A DNA stretch of 64,000 nucleotides. Source: Phycisphaerae bacterium. GTDB taxonomy: Bacteria; Planctomycetota; Phycisphaerae; UBA1845. The number at the start of each line of letters is the position of its first letter. Position 1 is the stretch's first letter. The translations under genes were made by a program, and so were the position numbers. The DNA lies in contig JANQQK010000079.1 in the NCBI GenBank assembly GCA_028289375.1, forward strand, positions 40,330 through 104,329. Reading direction: 5' to 3'. A model generated the notes under the pieces. That model did not search any database and was not told the origin of the DNA. It was given only the letters and a program-made list of their open reading frames with translations. Positions 17,868-25,700 of the stretch are shown here, piece by piece.

Positions 17868-18190
17868 AGGGGAATTTTTGACGGGGGTTGGTGGGTTGGA
17901 GCGTCTTATGGGTGTTGGTATTGGGGTGGGGACAGGTTGGACTTGCGGCATGTCTGCTGTGCGTTTGTTTTTGGGATTATCCCCGAAGTCGTGACGGCGC
18001 TGGCGGGCGTGCCGCGCTGCGCGATGTGCACATCCTGCGGCTCATGACAACTGGCAACTCCGCCAGCATTGCGAGTGTTCCTGTTTCATCTCGATCTCAT
18101 GGCGACCATTGATGTGCATGATTCGATTATGTACAGTCGATGAGTGCGAGTGATTGAATAGAACGAGTAGAACTTATCGGAGCGAAAAAA
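17861..18190. other. 330-base gap without a gene
   Basis: I see no coding sequence with family or codon support here. It holds the end of the 8-base repeat, a stretch rich in G with GTG/TTG codons, and the candidate promoter of the PEP-CTERM gene. Confidence 0.5.
18109..18137 (+). promoter_or_regulatory. Candidate sigma-70 promoter of the second PEP-CTERM gene
   Basis: TTGATG at 18109-18114 and TACAGT at 18132-18137 are 17 bases apart. Each matches its consensus at four of six bases. The start of transcription would be near 18144, about 47 bases before the GTG start. Confidence 0.35.
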
Positions 18191-18943
18191 GTGTCATGTG
18201 GTCTTTCGAAACAGTGGTGTGTATTGATCGCGATCGGGTTGATTCAGCCTCAGGCCCGGTGTGAAGGGCTTTGGCAGTGGTCGCATGAGGCAGCCGTAAG
18301 CGGAACAGCTCATGTTTTTGACGGTGGCGATGCCGTAGTGGATTCTGCCTCTACGATCCTGCCTCAACAAGAACTTATTGAGTTTGACGCGATGGATATA
18401 GCTCCAGATGGAACTCAAGCGAGAGCACATGGCTCTTCTCTGGTTTTCGCGTCTGCTGCCGGGCTGTTCGTCGGAACTGAGTTGACGAGTTATGTCTTGC
18501 CAATGGGGGGTGATCTTGGAGGGATAGCGAGCAGCAGTATCGAATCTGTCGTCGAGTTCACGATGCCATTCGATGCACCGCTTTGGGAGTTTTCCATGCA
18601 CTACCACTTTGATTCACCAGACGGATTTGGCCATGCATCAAATGTTATTCTTGAGAACCTGTCAACATCGACGTCATTCGTTATACCTATAGTTGCCAAG
18701 TCGAACTGGCAATTATTCAATTTTGATTCAAGCAACGGCGATCGAATTCGAGTGACAGCCCTTGTCTCCGCGGGCGGAGAAGTTGGGTTGGGTCAGTCCG
18801 GATTTCATGTCACGGATTTTCGATTTCGCACGCGGATTCCCGAGCCGTCGTCAGTGATGATGCTCGCGGCGGTGATGGGATGTTTGATGCGGCGTCGCAC
18901 GTGCATGCTGCATCGTCAGATTCTCCCGGCGCGCCGGGATTGA
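18191..18943 (+). CDS. PEP-CTERM secreted protein (paralogue 2)
   Basis: The 250-residue product starts at a GTG with GGAG eight bases upstream. After a signal peptide (CVLIAIGLIQPQA) the mature start EGLWQWSHEAAVSG matches the protein at 13084 (EGIWQWSQEATG). The sorting signal IPEPSSVMMLAAVMGCLMRR lies about 18 residues before the stop. The final residues (HRQILPARRD) come from a GGCGCGCC-centred repeat, so the motif is not terminal as it normally is. It converges with the YihY gene, with 29 bases between them. Confidence 0.8.
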   Translation: MSCGLSKQWCVLIAIGLIQPQARCEGLWQWSHEAAVSGTAHVFDGGDAVVDSASTILPQQELIEFDAMDIAPDGTQARAHGSSLVFASAAGLFVGTELTSYVLPMGGDLGGIASSSIESVVEFTMPFDAPLWEFSMHYHFDSPDGFGHASNVILENLSTSTSFVIPIVAKSNWQLFNFDSSNGDRIRVTALVSAGGEVGLGQSGFHVTDFRFRTRIPEPSSVMMLAAVMGCLMRRRTCMLHRQILPARRD

Positions 18944-18944
18944 C
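18925..18944 (+). repeat. CCCGGCGCGCCGGG-centred repeat
   Basis: The 19-base sequence GTCAATCCCGGCGCGCCGG (minus strand here) also occurs at 454-472, and its core recurs near 774-791. It overlaps the end of the PEP-CTERM gene and adds extra C-terminal residues. Confidence 0.6.
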
Positions 18945-18951
18945 CTGACTT

Positions 18952-18971
18952 ACGTGGAAGTACTTCTACGT
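18952..18971. terminator. Hairpin between two converging genes
   Basis: A near-perfect palindrome (ACGTGGAAGTACTTCTACGT) sits in the 29-base gap where two genes converge. It could end transcription from both sides. There is no run of T, so this is tentative. Confidence 0.3.
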
Positions 18972-18972
18972 G

Positions 18973-20361
18973 TTAGGCGGTGGCGGGGGTGGGTTGGGTG
19001 ATAGTGGCGGGGGTCTTTTCGATATCGGGTTCGGGGATCGTGTTGAGGAGGTCGGTGAGGGTTTGGGATTGGGTGGTGGTGCGGGTGTCGGACATGGCGG
19101 TGGTGATGGCGGTGTGGATGGGGGAGTCGTTGGTGGTGGGGGCGGCGTTGGGGTCGGCGAGGTCTGTGATCTGTTGAACCGTGATCAGGTGCGGGGGTTT
19201 GGCGAGGGCGAACTTTGGCTGCGTGTCGTCGGTGGTGGTGATGAGGTCGGCTGACGCGAGGCGGCGGACGATGGGTTCGAGTCGGTCGGCGGGGAGGTCG
19301 ATCTGTTCGGCGATGCGGTCGAGTGGGACGGGGCCTTCACCGCGGGCGAAGGAACGTGCGACAGCGAGGGCGACGGCGAGCCAGTCGGTGGGTCCTATGA
19401 CGATGTCTTCGGCGTTGATGGCGCGGCGGACGTTGGCGAGTGATCCGGCGGTGTGGGCGAATTCGGCGCCGAAGAGGAAGATCGTCCAGGAGATGTTGAG
19501 CCAGAGCAGGAACAGCGGCACGAGGCCCAGAACGCCGTAGAGATTTCCTTGGGTGACGAAGCTTTCGACGTAGTAGAAGAATGCCCACCGCGCGAGCATC
19601 CATGTTGGGACGGCGATGGCAGCTCCGATGATGGCGCCGCTGCTGCGAACGCCGGTGTTGGGGATGAAGCGGTATCCGGCGGCGGTCACGAGGATGCCGG
19701 TGAGGATGGGGGCGAGCCAGCCGAGAAGATTGGCGAGGATGGAAAGGCCTGGGAGGTCTTGGCAGGTTTCGATGGCGGCTCTGCCGACGTAGGTGGCGGC
19801 GATCATGAGGATGGGGCCTAGGGTGACCGCGCACCAGAAGATCATGATGCGTCTTCCCATGGCGCGGCTTTTGGGGGCTTCGAAGATGCGGTTGAGGCTT
19901 GCTTCGAGTGTGGTGAGGAGGGTGAGTGCGGTCCAGATGAAGAGGACGGCGCCGATGGGGCCTACACGTTCGTAGGTCAGTTTGCCTTCGACGTCTTCGA
20001 CGAGGGATTCGATGTAGTTGGCGACGCTGAGGGTTTCGGGCTCTGCTGGCTTCGGGGCGTCTGGGTTGATGGGGCCTTCGAAGAGCATCATCGTGGGGTC
20101 GTCTTGGTCTTTGACGGCTGTGAGTTCGTAGAGGCCTGATGCCTGGAGGAAGTTTCGGAGGGCGAGTTTGCCATCGTCGACGACGCCGACGGATCTCGCG
20201 ACGAGGAATGCGAGCACGAGCAGTGGGATGAGGGCGAAGATGGTGCGGAAGGAGAGGGCCGCCGACATGGCGGTGACGTTGTGTGCGTGGAGGCGTTTGG
20301 CGCAGAATTTGGCGAGTGTGTAGTGGTCGCGGAGGTTGTGTTGGTCGTTTTCTCCGGGCAT
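18973..20361 (-). CDS. YihY/BrkB family membrane protein
   Basis: The 462-residue product has about six hydrophobic membrane segments and the YihY family pattern: MSAALSFRTIFALIPLLVLA near residues 31-50, LFIWTALTLLTTLEASLNRI, and a C-terminal ELFFY-type segment (FGAEFAHTAG). A soluble C-terminal tail of about 150 residues contains a winged-helix-like stretch (LDRIAEQIDLPADRLEPIVR) and Thr/Pro-rich repeats. Family function is unproven; a role in export or envelope has been proposed. The earlier name ribonuclease BN for this family is considered wrong. GGGTGA lies about eight bases before the ATG. Confidence 0.8.
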   Translation of the reverse strand: MPGENDQHNLRDHYTLAKFCAKRLHAHNVTAMSAALSFRTIFALIPLLVLAFLVARSVGVVDDGKLALRNFLQASGLYELTAVKDQDDPTMMLFEGPINPDAPKPAEPETLSVANYIESLVEDVEGKLTYERVGPIGAVLFIWTALTLLTTLEASLNRIFEAPKSRAMGRRIMIFWCAVTLGPILMIAATYVGRAAIETCQDLPGLSILANLLGWLAPILTGILVTAAGYRFIPNTGVRSSGAIIGAAIAVPTWMLARWAFFYYVESFVTQGNLYGVLGLVPLFLLWLNISWTIFLFGAEFAHTAGSLANVRRAINAEDIVIGPTDWLAVALAVARSFARGEGPVPLDRIAEQIDLPADRLEPIVRRLASADLITTTDDTQPKFALAKPPHLITVQQITDLADPNAAPTTNDSPIHTAITTAMSDTRTTTQSQTLTDLLNTIPEPDIEKTPATITQPTPATA

Positions 20362-20412
20362 GGTGTCACCCGACGACAGTTTCGCGGGTTTTTCGTGTCG
20401 GCGTCAAGGCGG

Positions 20413-21030
20413 TTACCGGAGGAGGTGTTCGATGAAGAGGACGCCTCGGTTGGCGGAGACGGGTGAGGTCTGGTGGTTGAAGGCGTATGTGCATTCGTTG
20501 TGGGGGAGGAGATCGCCGATGTACTCGAGGCTGCAATCGTTGCCGGCGTAGGAATCGAATCCGAAGTTTCGTCCTGGGACTTTGAAATCGTGGATCATGA
20601 TGAGTTTGGGTTGTTTGATGGCGAGTAGGATGGCGAGTTCTTCGCGGAGAGGCCAATCTTCGTGCCAGTGAGCGTCGAGGAATGCGAAGAGGGGAAAGGA
20701 GAGTTGGTTGAGGATGGTGGTGAGTTGTTCGGGTGATCGGCCTAGGCGTTGTGTGATGTTGGGGTATTTGTTGAGTCTTGGTGTGACGGCGTGGAAGAAT
20801 CGTTCGTTGATTTCGATGGTGTAGACCTGTGGGAAGAGTTTGGCGAGGCCGACGGTGGTGTTTCCTTCAAAGGTGCCGGTTTCGACGGCGCAGCGGAAAT
20901 TGAATCGGCGATGGTAGTCGACGACCTTGTCGACGAGGAACTGGTCGACGTTGAACATGGCTTTGTGATCGTCGGGCGGTGGCGGCGTGCTCTGGATGAT
21001 GATGGTGGTTTGTGCGGTCGCGGTGGACAT
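20413..21030 (-). CDS. Class I SAM-dependent methyltransferase-like protein
   Basis: The 205-residue product has a Rossmann-fold methyltransferase core: AVETGTFEGNTTVGLAKLF (motif I) and YTIEINERFF (motif II), with the Asp of FAFLDAHWHEDW further on. It resembles methyltransferases acting on small molecules or sugars, but the substrate is unknown. AAGGAG lies seven bases before the ATG. It is oriented away from the BMC operon, with about 157 bases between the two starts. Confidence 0.65.
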   Translation of the reverse strand: MSTATAQTTIIIQSTPPPPDDHKAMFNVDQFLVDKVVDYHRRFNFRCAVETGTFEGNTTVGLAKLFPQVYTIEINERFFHAVTPRLNKYPNITQRLGRSPEQLTTILNQLSFPLFAFLDAHWHEDWPLREELAILLAIKQPKLIMIHDFKVPGRNFGFDSYAGNDCSLEYIGDLLPHNECTYAFNHQTSPVSANRGVLFIEHLLR

Positions 21031-21117
21031 GACGGGTCTCCTTTCTGGATGAAGATGGTCGCAGGGGGGATATCGGCGGGGTGTTTGTGAGACTTGACGC
21101 CGATTGGGTGGTAATTC

Positions 21118-21146
21118 TTGACATGTGTGGGGGTTGTCCGTTCAAT
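21118..21146 (+). promoter_or_regulatory. Candidate promoter of the BMC operon
   Basis: A perfect TTGACA at 21118-21123 is followed, 17 bases later, by TTCAAT at 21141-21146. Transcription would start near 21153, giving a 35-base leader before the first gene at 21188. The second box matches consensus at only four bases. Confidence 0.45.
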
Positions 21147-21187
21147 GGTCCGCTTCGACACGACGCGGGCTTTGGTCTGAGCAATTC

Positions 21188-22609
21188 ATGCCTGATACGA
21201 CAACGATACGGCGGATCGCCATTGGCGCGGATCATGGTGGTTATCCGCTCAAGGAAACGATTAAGAGCGATTTGAAGCAGCGTGGATTCGCTGTGGAGGA
21301 CGTTGGGACGCACAGCACGGATGCTGTGGACTACCCGGTGTTTGCGCGGGCGGTTGCGGATCGCGTGGCCAGTGGGAACTGCGACGTCGGGATCGTGATC
21401 GACAAGGCTGGTATCGGATCGTCGATGGCGGCGAACAAGGTGCCGGGGGTTCGGGCTGGTTTGTGTCATGATCTGGCAGCGGCGCGGAATAGCCGTGAGC
21501 ACAACAATGCGAATGTGCTCTCGCTGGGGTCGGGGGTGATCAGTCCGGAGTTGGCGTTGGAGATCGTGGGGGTTTGGTTGAAGACGCGGTGCACGGAGGA
21601 TCGGCATCTGCGTCGGGCGAGGATGATTGAGGGCGGCGTGGTGGCGGGTGCTGGATCTTCGGTTGGTCCTGCGGTGGTTGAATCGCGAGCGGTGGAGATG
21701 ATGCCGGCGATGGAACAGTTGAGCGAAGAGGATATTCAGCGGATTGCGCAGCGGATGGCAGAGTTGTCGGGCGGGGGTTCGTCGGCGGCGTTTTCGAGTT
21801 TGGCGTGTTCGTGTTTTCAGGCGTGTGCGGAAACGAATCCGGAGTTCGTGCGGCAGTTGGTGGGGATGGGGGCGGACCGCGTCGGGCATGAGCCTGGTGC
21901 GGGGACGGTGCCGGGTGAGTTGGCGAAGTACATCGATCACACGTTGCTGAAACCGGACGCGACGCTGGAGCAGATTGAGCATCTGTGTCAGGAGGCGGCG
22001 GAGTTTGGGTTTGCGAGTGTGTGCGTGAATCCGCCCTATGTGCGGGCGTGTGCGGAATGGTTGAAGGGGACGGGTGTTAAGGTTTGCACGGTGGTTGGTT
22101 TTCCGCTGGGGACGCATGTGCCGGAGATCAAGGCGTTGGAGGCGCGGCGGGCGATTCGGGATGGTGCGCGTGAGATCGATATGGTGATCAACATCGGGGC
22201 GCTGAAGGGTCATGATGAGTCGTTGTCGTACCGCGACATCAGGGCGGTGACGGACGTGTGCATGGAGAGTCGCGTGGTCTGCAAGGTGATTTTGGAGACG
22301 GCGCTGCTGTCGGATGATGAGAAGGTGCGGGCGTGTCGTGCGGCGAAGAAGGCGCGGGCGGATTTCGTGAAGACGTCGACCGGGTTTGGGGGTGGTGGTG
22401 CGACGGCGCATGATGTGGCGTTGATGGCTGATGCGGTGAGCGGGACGCGGATGGGTGTGAAGGCGTCGGGTGGGATTCGGTCGTATGAGGATGCGCAGAA
22501 GATGATCGCGGCGGGGGCGACGCGGTTGGGGGCGAGTGCGGGTGTGAAGATATTGAGTGAGTCGCGTGGGTTGACGGTTTCGGGAGACGGAGCCGGTGAA
22601 AGGTATTGA
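21188..22609 (+). CDS. RpiB-DeoC fusion, BMC core enzyme
   Basis: The 473-residue protein joins two enzymes. Residues 1-150 are RpiB/LacAB-like sugar phosphate isomerase (AIGADHGGYPLK, HDLAAARNSREHNNANVL). Residues 245-465 are deoxyribose-phosphate aldolase, with YIDHTLLKPDAT, the Asp motif DMVINIG, the Schiff-base lysine in FVKTSTGF (about 395) and VKASGGIRS, so the DeoC site is complete. The RpiB site reads VIDKAGIG where family members have ICGTGIG, so the usual catalytic Cys is Asp. The linker holds a helix MEQLSEEDIQRIAQRMAEL (about 175-193), which looks like an encapsulation peptide, and a CSCFQAC cluster. The aldolase would split 2-deoxyribose-5-phosphate to acetaldehyde and glyceraldehyde-3-phosphate. 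The start is the ATG at 21188 rather than the longer frame. Confidence 0.9.
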   Translation: MPDTTTIRRIAIGADHGGYPLKETIKSDLKQRGFAVEDVGTHSTDAVDYPVFARAVADRVASGNCDVGIVIDKAGIGSSMAANKVPGVRAGLCHDLAAARNSREHNNANVLSLGSGVISPELALEIVGVWLKTRCTEDRHLRRARMIEGGVVAGAGSSVGPAVVESRAVEMMPAMEQLSEEDIQRIAQRMAELSGGGSSAAFSSLACSCFQACAETNPEFVRQLVGMGADRVGHEPGAGTVPGELAKYIDHTLLKPDATLEQIEHLCQEAAEFGFASVCVNPPYVRACAEWLKGTGVKVCTVVGFPLGTHVPEIKALEARRAIRDGAREIDMVINIGALKGHDESLSYRDIRAVTDVCMESRVVCKVILETALLSDDEKVRACRAAKKARADFVKTSTGFGGGGATAHDVALMADAVSGTRMGVKASGGIRSYEDAQKMIAAGATRLGASAGVKILSESRGLTVSGDGAGERY

Positions 22610-22612
22610 CGC

Positions 22613-23245
22613 ATGAATCACGTGGACCTTCGGGCGTATGCGTTTCTGGATAATCTGCAGCCGCAATTCGCAGCGTTTCTGGCGACGGTGGCGCAGGGGT
22701 ATCTGCCGACGGCGCATCAGGCTGCTTTGTTCGTGGAGATTTCGCCGGGCATTGAGATCAACCGGGTGACGGACATCGCGCTGAAGAGCACGCATGTGAC
22801 GCCTGGTATGCAGATCGTTGAGCGGTTGTATGGGATGCTCGAGATTCACTCCGATTCGCAGGCGGACATTCGTCAGGCTGGGGCGGACATTCTGAAGGCG
22901 TTGGACCTGAAGGAGGGGGAGCGTCGCAAGCCGAAGGTGGTGTCGAGCCAGGTGATTCGTCATGTGGATGACTACCAGACGCAGCTGATCAACCGGATGC
23001 GTCATGGGAACATGATTCTGGCGGGGCAGACGCTGTACATTTTGGAGTGTGAGCCGGCGGCGTATGCGGCGCTTGCTGCGAATGAGGCGGAGAAGGCTGC
23101 GAATATCAATATTCTGGAGGCGCGGACGTTCGGGAGTTTTGGGCGACTGTTTCTGGGGGGCGAGGAAGAGGATATTGATGTTGGGTATCGTGCGGCGGTG
23201 GCTGCGATTGAGGGTGTGAGCGGTCGGGAGCCGGCGAAGAAATAA
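22613..23245 (+). CDS. CsoS1D-like BMC-T trimeric shell protein (permuted, gated type)
   Basis: The 210-residue product has two permuted BMC domains. It aligns by eye with CsoS1D, the double-stacked carboxysome tile: [44 protein letters not shown] and [12 protein letters not shown]. The IVERLYG segment keeps the Glu-Arg pair (residues 70-71) that gates the large pore in CsoS1D. Such tiles are thought to pass larger molecules such as sugar phosphates or cofactors. It starts three bases after the fusion gene, so the two are one unit. An AAAGGT sits upstream. Confidence 0.88.
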   Translation: MNHVDLRAYAFLDNLQPQFAAFLATVAQGYLPTAHQAALFVEISPGIEINRVTDIALKSTHVTPGMQIVERLYGMLEIHSDSQADIRQAGADILKALDLKEGERRKPKVVSSQVIRHVDDYQTQLINRMRHGNMILAGQTLYILECEPAAYAALAANEAEKAANINILEARTFGSFGRLFLGGEEEDIDVGYRAAVAAIEGVSGREPAKK

Positions 23246-23320
23246 CAGAGAATGTCATGTTGTGCGTTGGCGCGTTGTGGCGCGTGGCGACGCGAGTTGA
23301 AGTATCGAAGGTCATGATCA

Positions 23321-23350
23321 CGGCAGGTGCGAGCACCTGCCCTACAGAAG
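23321..23350 (+). repeat. Palindromic repeat, family A (copy 3), before the BMC-H gene
   Basis: GGCAGGTGCGAGCACCTGCC followed by CTACAGAAG ends 13 bases before the BMC-H start. It can fold into an 8-bp stem with a CGAG loop in the mRNA. Confidence 0.8.
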
Positions 23351-23363
23351 ATATTGAGGATGG

Positions 23364-23669
23364 ATGACGATGGCTGATGCGTTGGGCATGATTGAGACGC
23401 GCGGGTTTGCGGCGATGGTGGAAGCCAGTGATGCGATGGTGAAGGCCGCCAAGGTTGAGCTGGTGAGCTATGAGAAGATCGGCGGTGGGTATGTGACGGC
23501 TGTCGTGCGTGGTGACGTGGCGGCGGTGAAGGCTGCCTGCGAGGCGGGTCAGGCTGCCGCTGCGCGCGTGGGTGAGTTGGTAACCGTGCATGTCATTGCG
23601 CGTCCGCATGCGAATGTGGATACGACGTTGCCGCTTGGTCGCGGTGAGGATGGGGCGAAGAAGAAGTAG
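23364..23669 (+). CDS. BMC-H hexameric shell protein
   Basis: This is the only single-domain BMC protein in the locus (101 residues, or 99 from the ATG at 23370). Its sequence is canonical: [40 protein letters not shown] and a [13 protein letters not shown] end. The loop KIGGG lines the hexamer pore. Hexamers of this type make most of a BMC facet. GAGG precedes the first ATG by four bases. The gap before it (118 bases) holds a family A hairpin. Confidence 0.95.
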   Translation: MTMADALGMIETRGFAAMVEASDAMVKAAKVELVSYEKIGGGYVTAVVRGDVAAVKAACEAGQAAAARVGELVTVHVIARPHANVDTTLPLGRGEDGAKKK

Positions 23670-23730
23670 AGGCTTCGCTCGGGAACGGGGTTGTGCCGAT
23701 TGCGCAATAAGTGCGGTTGTGCGCGGTCTT

Positions 23731-23765
23731 GGCTTCCCGCCACCCACGAGGGGTGGCGCTACAGG
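23731..23765 (+). repeat. Palindromic repeat, family B (copy 1)
   Basis: GCCACCC, a five-base loop and GGGTGGC form a 7-bp stem, followed by GCTACAGG. It lies in the 194-base gap between BMC-H and BMC-P. Confidence 0.75.
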
Positions 23766-23790
23766 AATTGGTCGACCTGGAATTCGACTC

Positions 23791-23813
23791 CCCCACCGCT
23801 AAAGCGATGGGCC
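23791..23813 (+). repeat. Palindromic repeat, family C
   Basis: CCCACCGC, TAAA and GCGATGGG form an 8-bp stem with one G-T pair. It is the middle of three hairpins in a row upstream of the first BMC-P gene. Confidence 0.6.
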
Positions 23814-23820
23814 ACCCTAA

Positions 23821-23845
23821 GGCAGGTGCGAGCACCGGCCCTACC
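23821..23845 (+). repeat. Palindromic repeat, family A (copy 4), before the first BMC-P gene
   Basis: GGCAGGTGCGAGCACCGGCC followed by CTACC ends 18 bases before the BMC-P start. One stem pair is lost (CCGGCC for CCTGCC). Confidence 0.75.
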
Positions 23846-23863
23846 AGTGCTTGGGAGGTGTGC

Positions 23864-24178
23864 ATGATATTGGGCAAGGTTGTGGGGACGGTGGTGTCTT
23901 CTCAGAAGGAGCAGAGCATGGAGAGTCTGCGCTTCATGGTGGTTCAGCCTGTGGACACCGAAGGGAAGGCGACCGGGGGGACGGTGGTGGCTGTTGATGC
24001 GGTTGGGTCGGGTGTCGGGGAGTTCGTGCTGTATGCGTCGGGGAGTTCGGCGCGGCAGACGGTGGTGACGGATAAGCGGCCTTGTGATGCGGTGATCATG
24101 GCGATTGTGGATTCGTGGGAGATTGAGGGGGTCGAGAAGTACCACAAGGGTGATGCGGCGCGGGCGGCGATGCGGTGA
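23864..24178 (+). CDS. BMC-P pentameric vertex protein (first of three)
   Basis: The 104-residue product belongs to the EutN/CcmL family that caps BMC vertices. It shows [27 protein letters not shown], and the pentamer loop GSSARQT. A strong GGGAGGTG ribosome-binding site is five to six bases before the ATG and fixes the start over the longer frame. The unusually long C-terminal helix ([19 protein letters not shown]) might face the lumen. It is separated from BMC-H by three hairpin repeats and from the aldehyde dehydrogenase by 13 bases. Confidence 0.92.
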   Translation: MILGKVVGTVVSSQKEQSMESLRFMVVQPVDTEGKATGGTVVAVDAVGSGVGEFVLYASGSSARQTVVTDKRPCDAVIMAIVDSWEIEGVEKYHKGDAARAAMR

Positions 24179-24191
24179 TGGGTGACAGGTG

Positions 24192-25700
24192 ATGGCACGG
24201 TTGACGGATCAGCAGGTTGATGAGTTGGCGCGGCGGTTGATGTCGCGGATGGATGGCGGTGGAGCGGCGCATGTGCCGACGCCGCCGATTGCTTGTGGTG
24301 AGGCGCATCGGGCGTCGCCCGGGGGATCGAGGGAATCGCGGCGCGTTGGGACAGGCTCGGGGACGATGGGGTCGCGTGTTGGCGTGTTTGGAGATATTGA
24401 TTCTGCGGTTGCGGCGGCGGGGGAGGCGTTTCATCGGTTTCAGGCGGAGCCTTTGGAGCTGCGTGAGAAAATCATCGCGAACATTCGGCGGTCGATGCTG
24501 GAGCATGCGGAATCGTTGGCGAAGGAGGCGCATGCGGAGACGGGGTTGGGGCGATGGGAGAACAAGGTCGTCAAGAATCTGCTGGTGACGAACAAGACGC
24601 CGGGGGTTGAGGACTTGACACCGACGGCGCAATCGGGGGATCGGGGGCTGATGCTGGAGGAGTGGGCACCGTTTGGGGTGATTGCGTCGATCACGCCAAC
24701 GACCAATCCGACGTCGACGATCATCTGCAACACCATCGGTATGCTGGCGGCGGGGAACACGGTGGTGTTCAACGTGCATCCCGCGGCCAAGCGGGTTTCG
24801 GTGCACAACATCGCGCTCTTGAATGATGCGATCATGGCGGTCGGGGGTCCTGCGAATCTGGTGACGTGTGTTGATGAGCCGACGATTGAATCGGCGCAGG
24901 CGTTGATGACGCATCCGGGGGTCCGACTGCTCGTGGTGACGGGGGGACCTGGGGTCGTTGAGGCGGCGATGCAGAGCGGGAAGCGTGCGATTTGCGCGGG
25001 GCCTGGGAATCCGCCGGTGGTGGTGGATGAGACGGTGGATATCGATCGGGCTGCGCGGGACGTGGTGAATGGGGCGTCGTTTGATAACAACGTGATCTGC
25101 ACGGATGAGAAGGAGTGCTTCGTTGTTGATTCGGTGGCGGATGAATTCCTGAAGGCGATGGGGCGGCATGGGGCGTTTGTGTTGAATCAGGCGCAGTCGC
25201 GGCAGATGGAGAACGTGGTTTTCAATGAGCGTCGGCAGGCGCCGCAGTCGAGCGTGGTGGATCGATCGCTGATCGGCAAGAATGCCGACCATATCCTGCA
25301 GAAGATGGGCGTCAACGTTGGGGATGAGGTGAAGCTGGCGGTGATGGAGGTGGATCGGAATCATCCGCTGGTGTGGACGGAGCAGTTGATGCCGGTGTTC
25401 CCGGTGGTGCGCGTGCGGAATTGCGATGAGGGGATTGACCTTGCGGTGGCGGCGGAGGGCGGTCGGCGGCACACAGCCGTCATGCACTCGCATGACATTT
25501 CGAAGCTGAGTCGGATGGCGAGGTTGATCAACTGCAGCATCTTTGTGAAGAACGCGCCATGCTATGCGGGGTTGGGCGAGGGCGGTGAGGGGTACTGTTC
25601 GTTTTCGATTGCGAGTCCGACGGGTGAGGGGCTGACGGGGCCGAGGAGTTTCAGCAGGCGTCGTCGGTGCGTCCTGGTGGATCACTTCCGAATCGTATGA
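24192..25700 (+). CDS. CoA-acylating aldehyde dehydrogenase, BMC-associated (PduP/EutE-like)
   Basis: The 502-residue product oxidises acetaldehyde with NAD+ and CoA to acetyl-CoA. It shows GVIASITPTTNPTSTIICNT, VVFNVHPAAK, VTGGPGVVEAAM and the catalytic Cys at about residue 303 in NNVICTDEKE. The N-terminus (LTDQQVDELARRLMSRM, residues 4-20) is an amphipathic helix followed by a Gly/Pro/Ser-rich linker to about residue 60, the classic layout of an encapsulation peptide. The ATG at 24192 is preferred over a GTG three bases earlier. The next gene overlaps the stop codon by four bases (ATGA). Confidence 0.93.
   Translation: MARLTDQQVDELARRLMSRMDGGGAAHVPTPPIACGEAHRASPGGSRESRRVGTGSGTMGSRVGVFGDIDSAVAAAGEAFHRFQAEPLELREKIIANIRRSMLEHAESLAKEAHAETGLGRWENKVVKNLLVTNKTPGVEDLTPTAQSGDRGLMLEEWAPFGVIASITPTTNPTSTIICNTIGMLAAGNTVVFNVHPAAKRVSVHNIALLNDAIMAVGGPANLVTCVDEPTIESAQALMTHPGVRLLVVTGGPGVVEAAMQSGKRAICAGPGNPPVVVDETVDIDRAARDVVNGASFDNNVICTDEKECFVVDSVADEFLKAMGRHGAFVLNQAQSRQMENVVFNERRQAPQSSVVDRSLIGKNADHILQKMGVNVGDEVKLAVMEVDRNHPLVWTEQLMPVFPVVRVRNCDEGIDLAVAAEGGRRHTAVMHSHDISKLSRMARLINCSIFVKNAPCYAGLGEGGEGYCSFSIASPTGEGLTGPRSFSRRRRCVLVDHFRIV

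Noticed and set aside
20867..23005. A long minus-strand open frame of about 710 codons
   Set aside because: It runs opposite the RpiB-DeoC and BMC-T genes. Its translation is rich in Arg, His and Pro, which is typical of the shadow of a high-GC gene.
24096..25685. A minus-strand open frame of about 530 codons
   Set aside because: It mirrors the aldehyde dehydrogenase gene, has Arg/His-rich composition and no recognisable motif.
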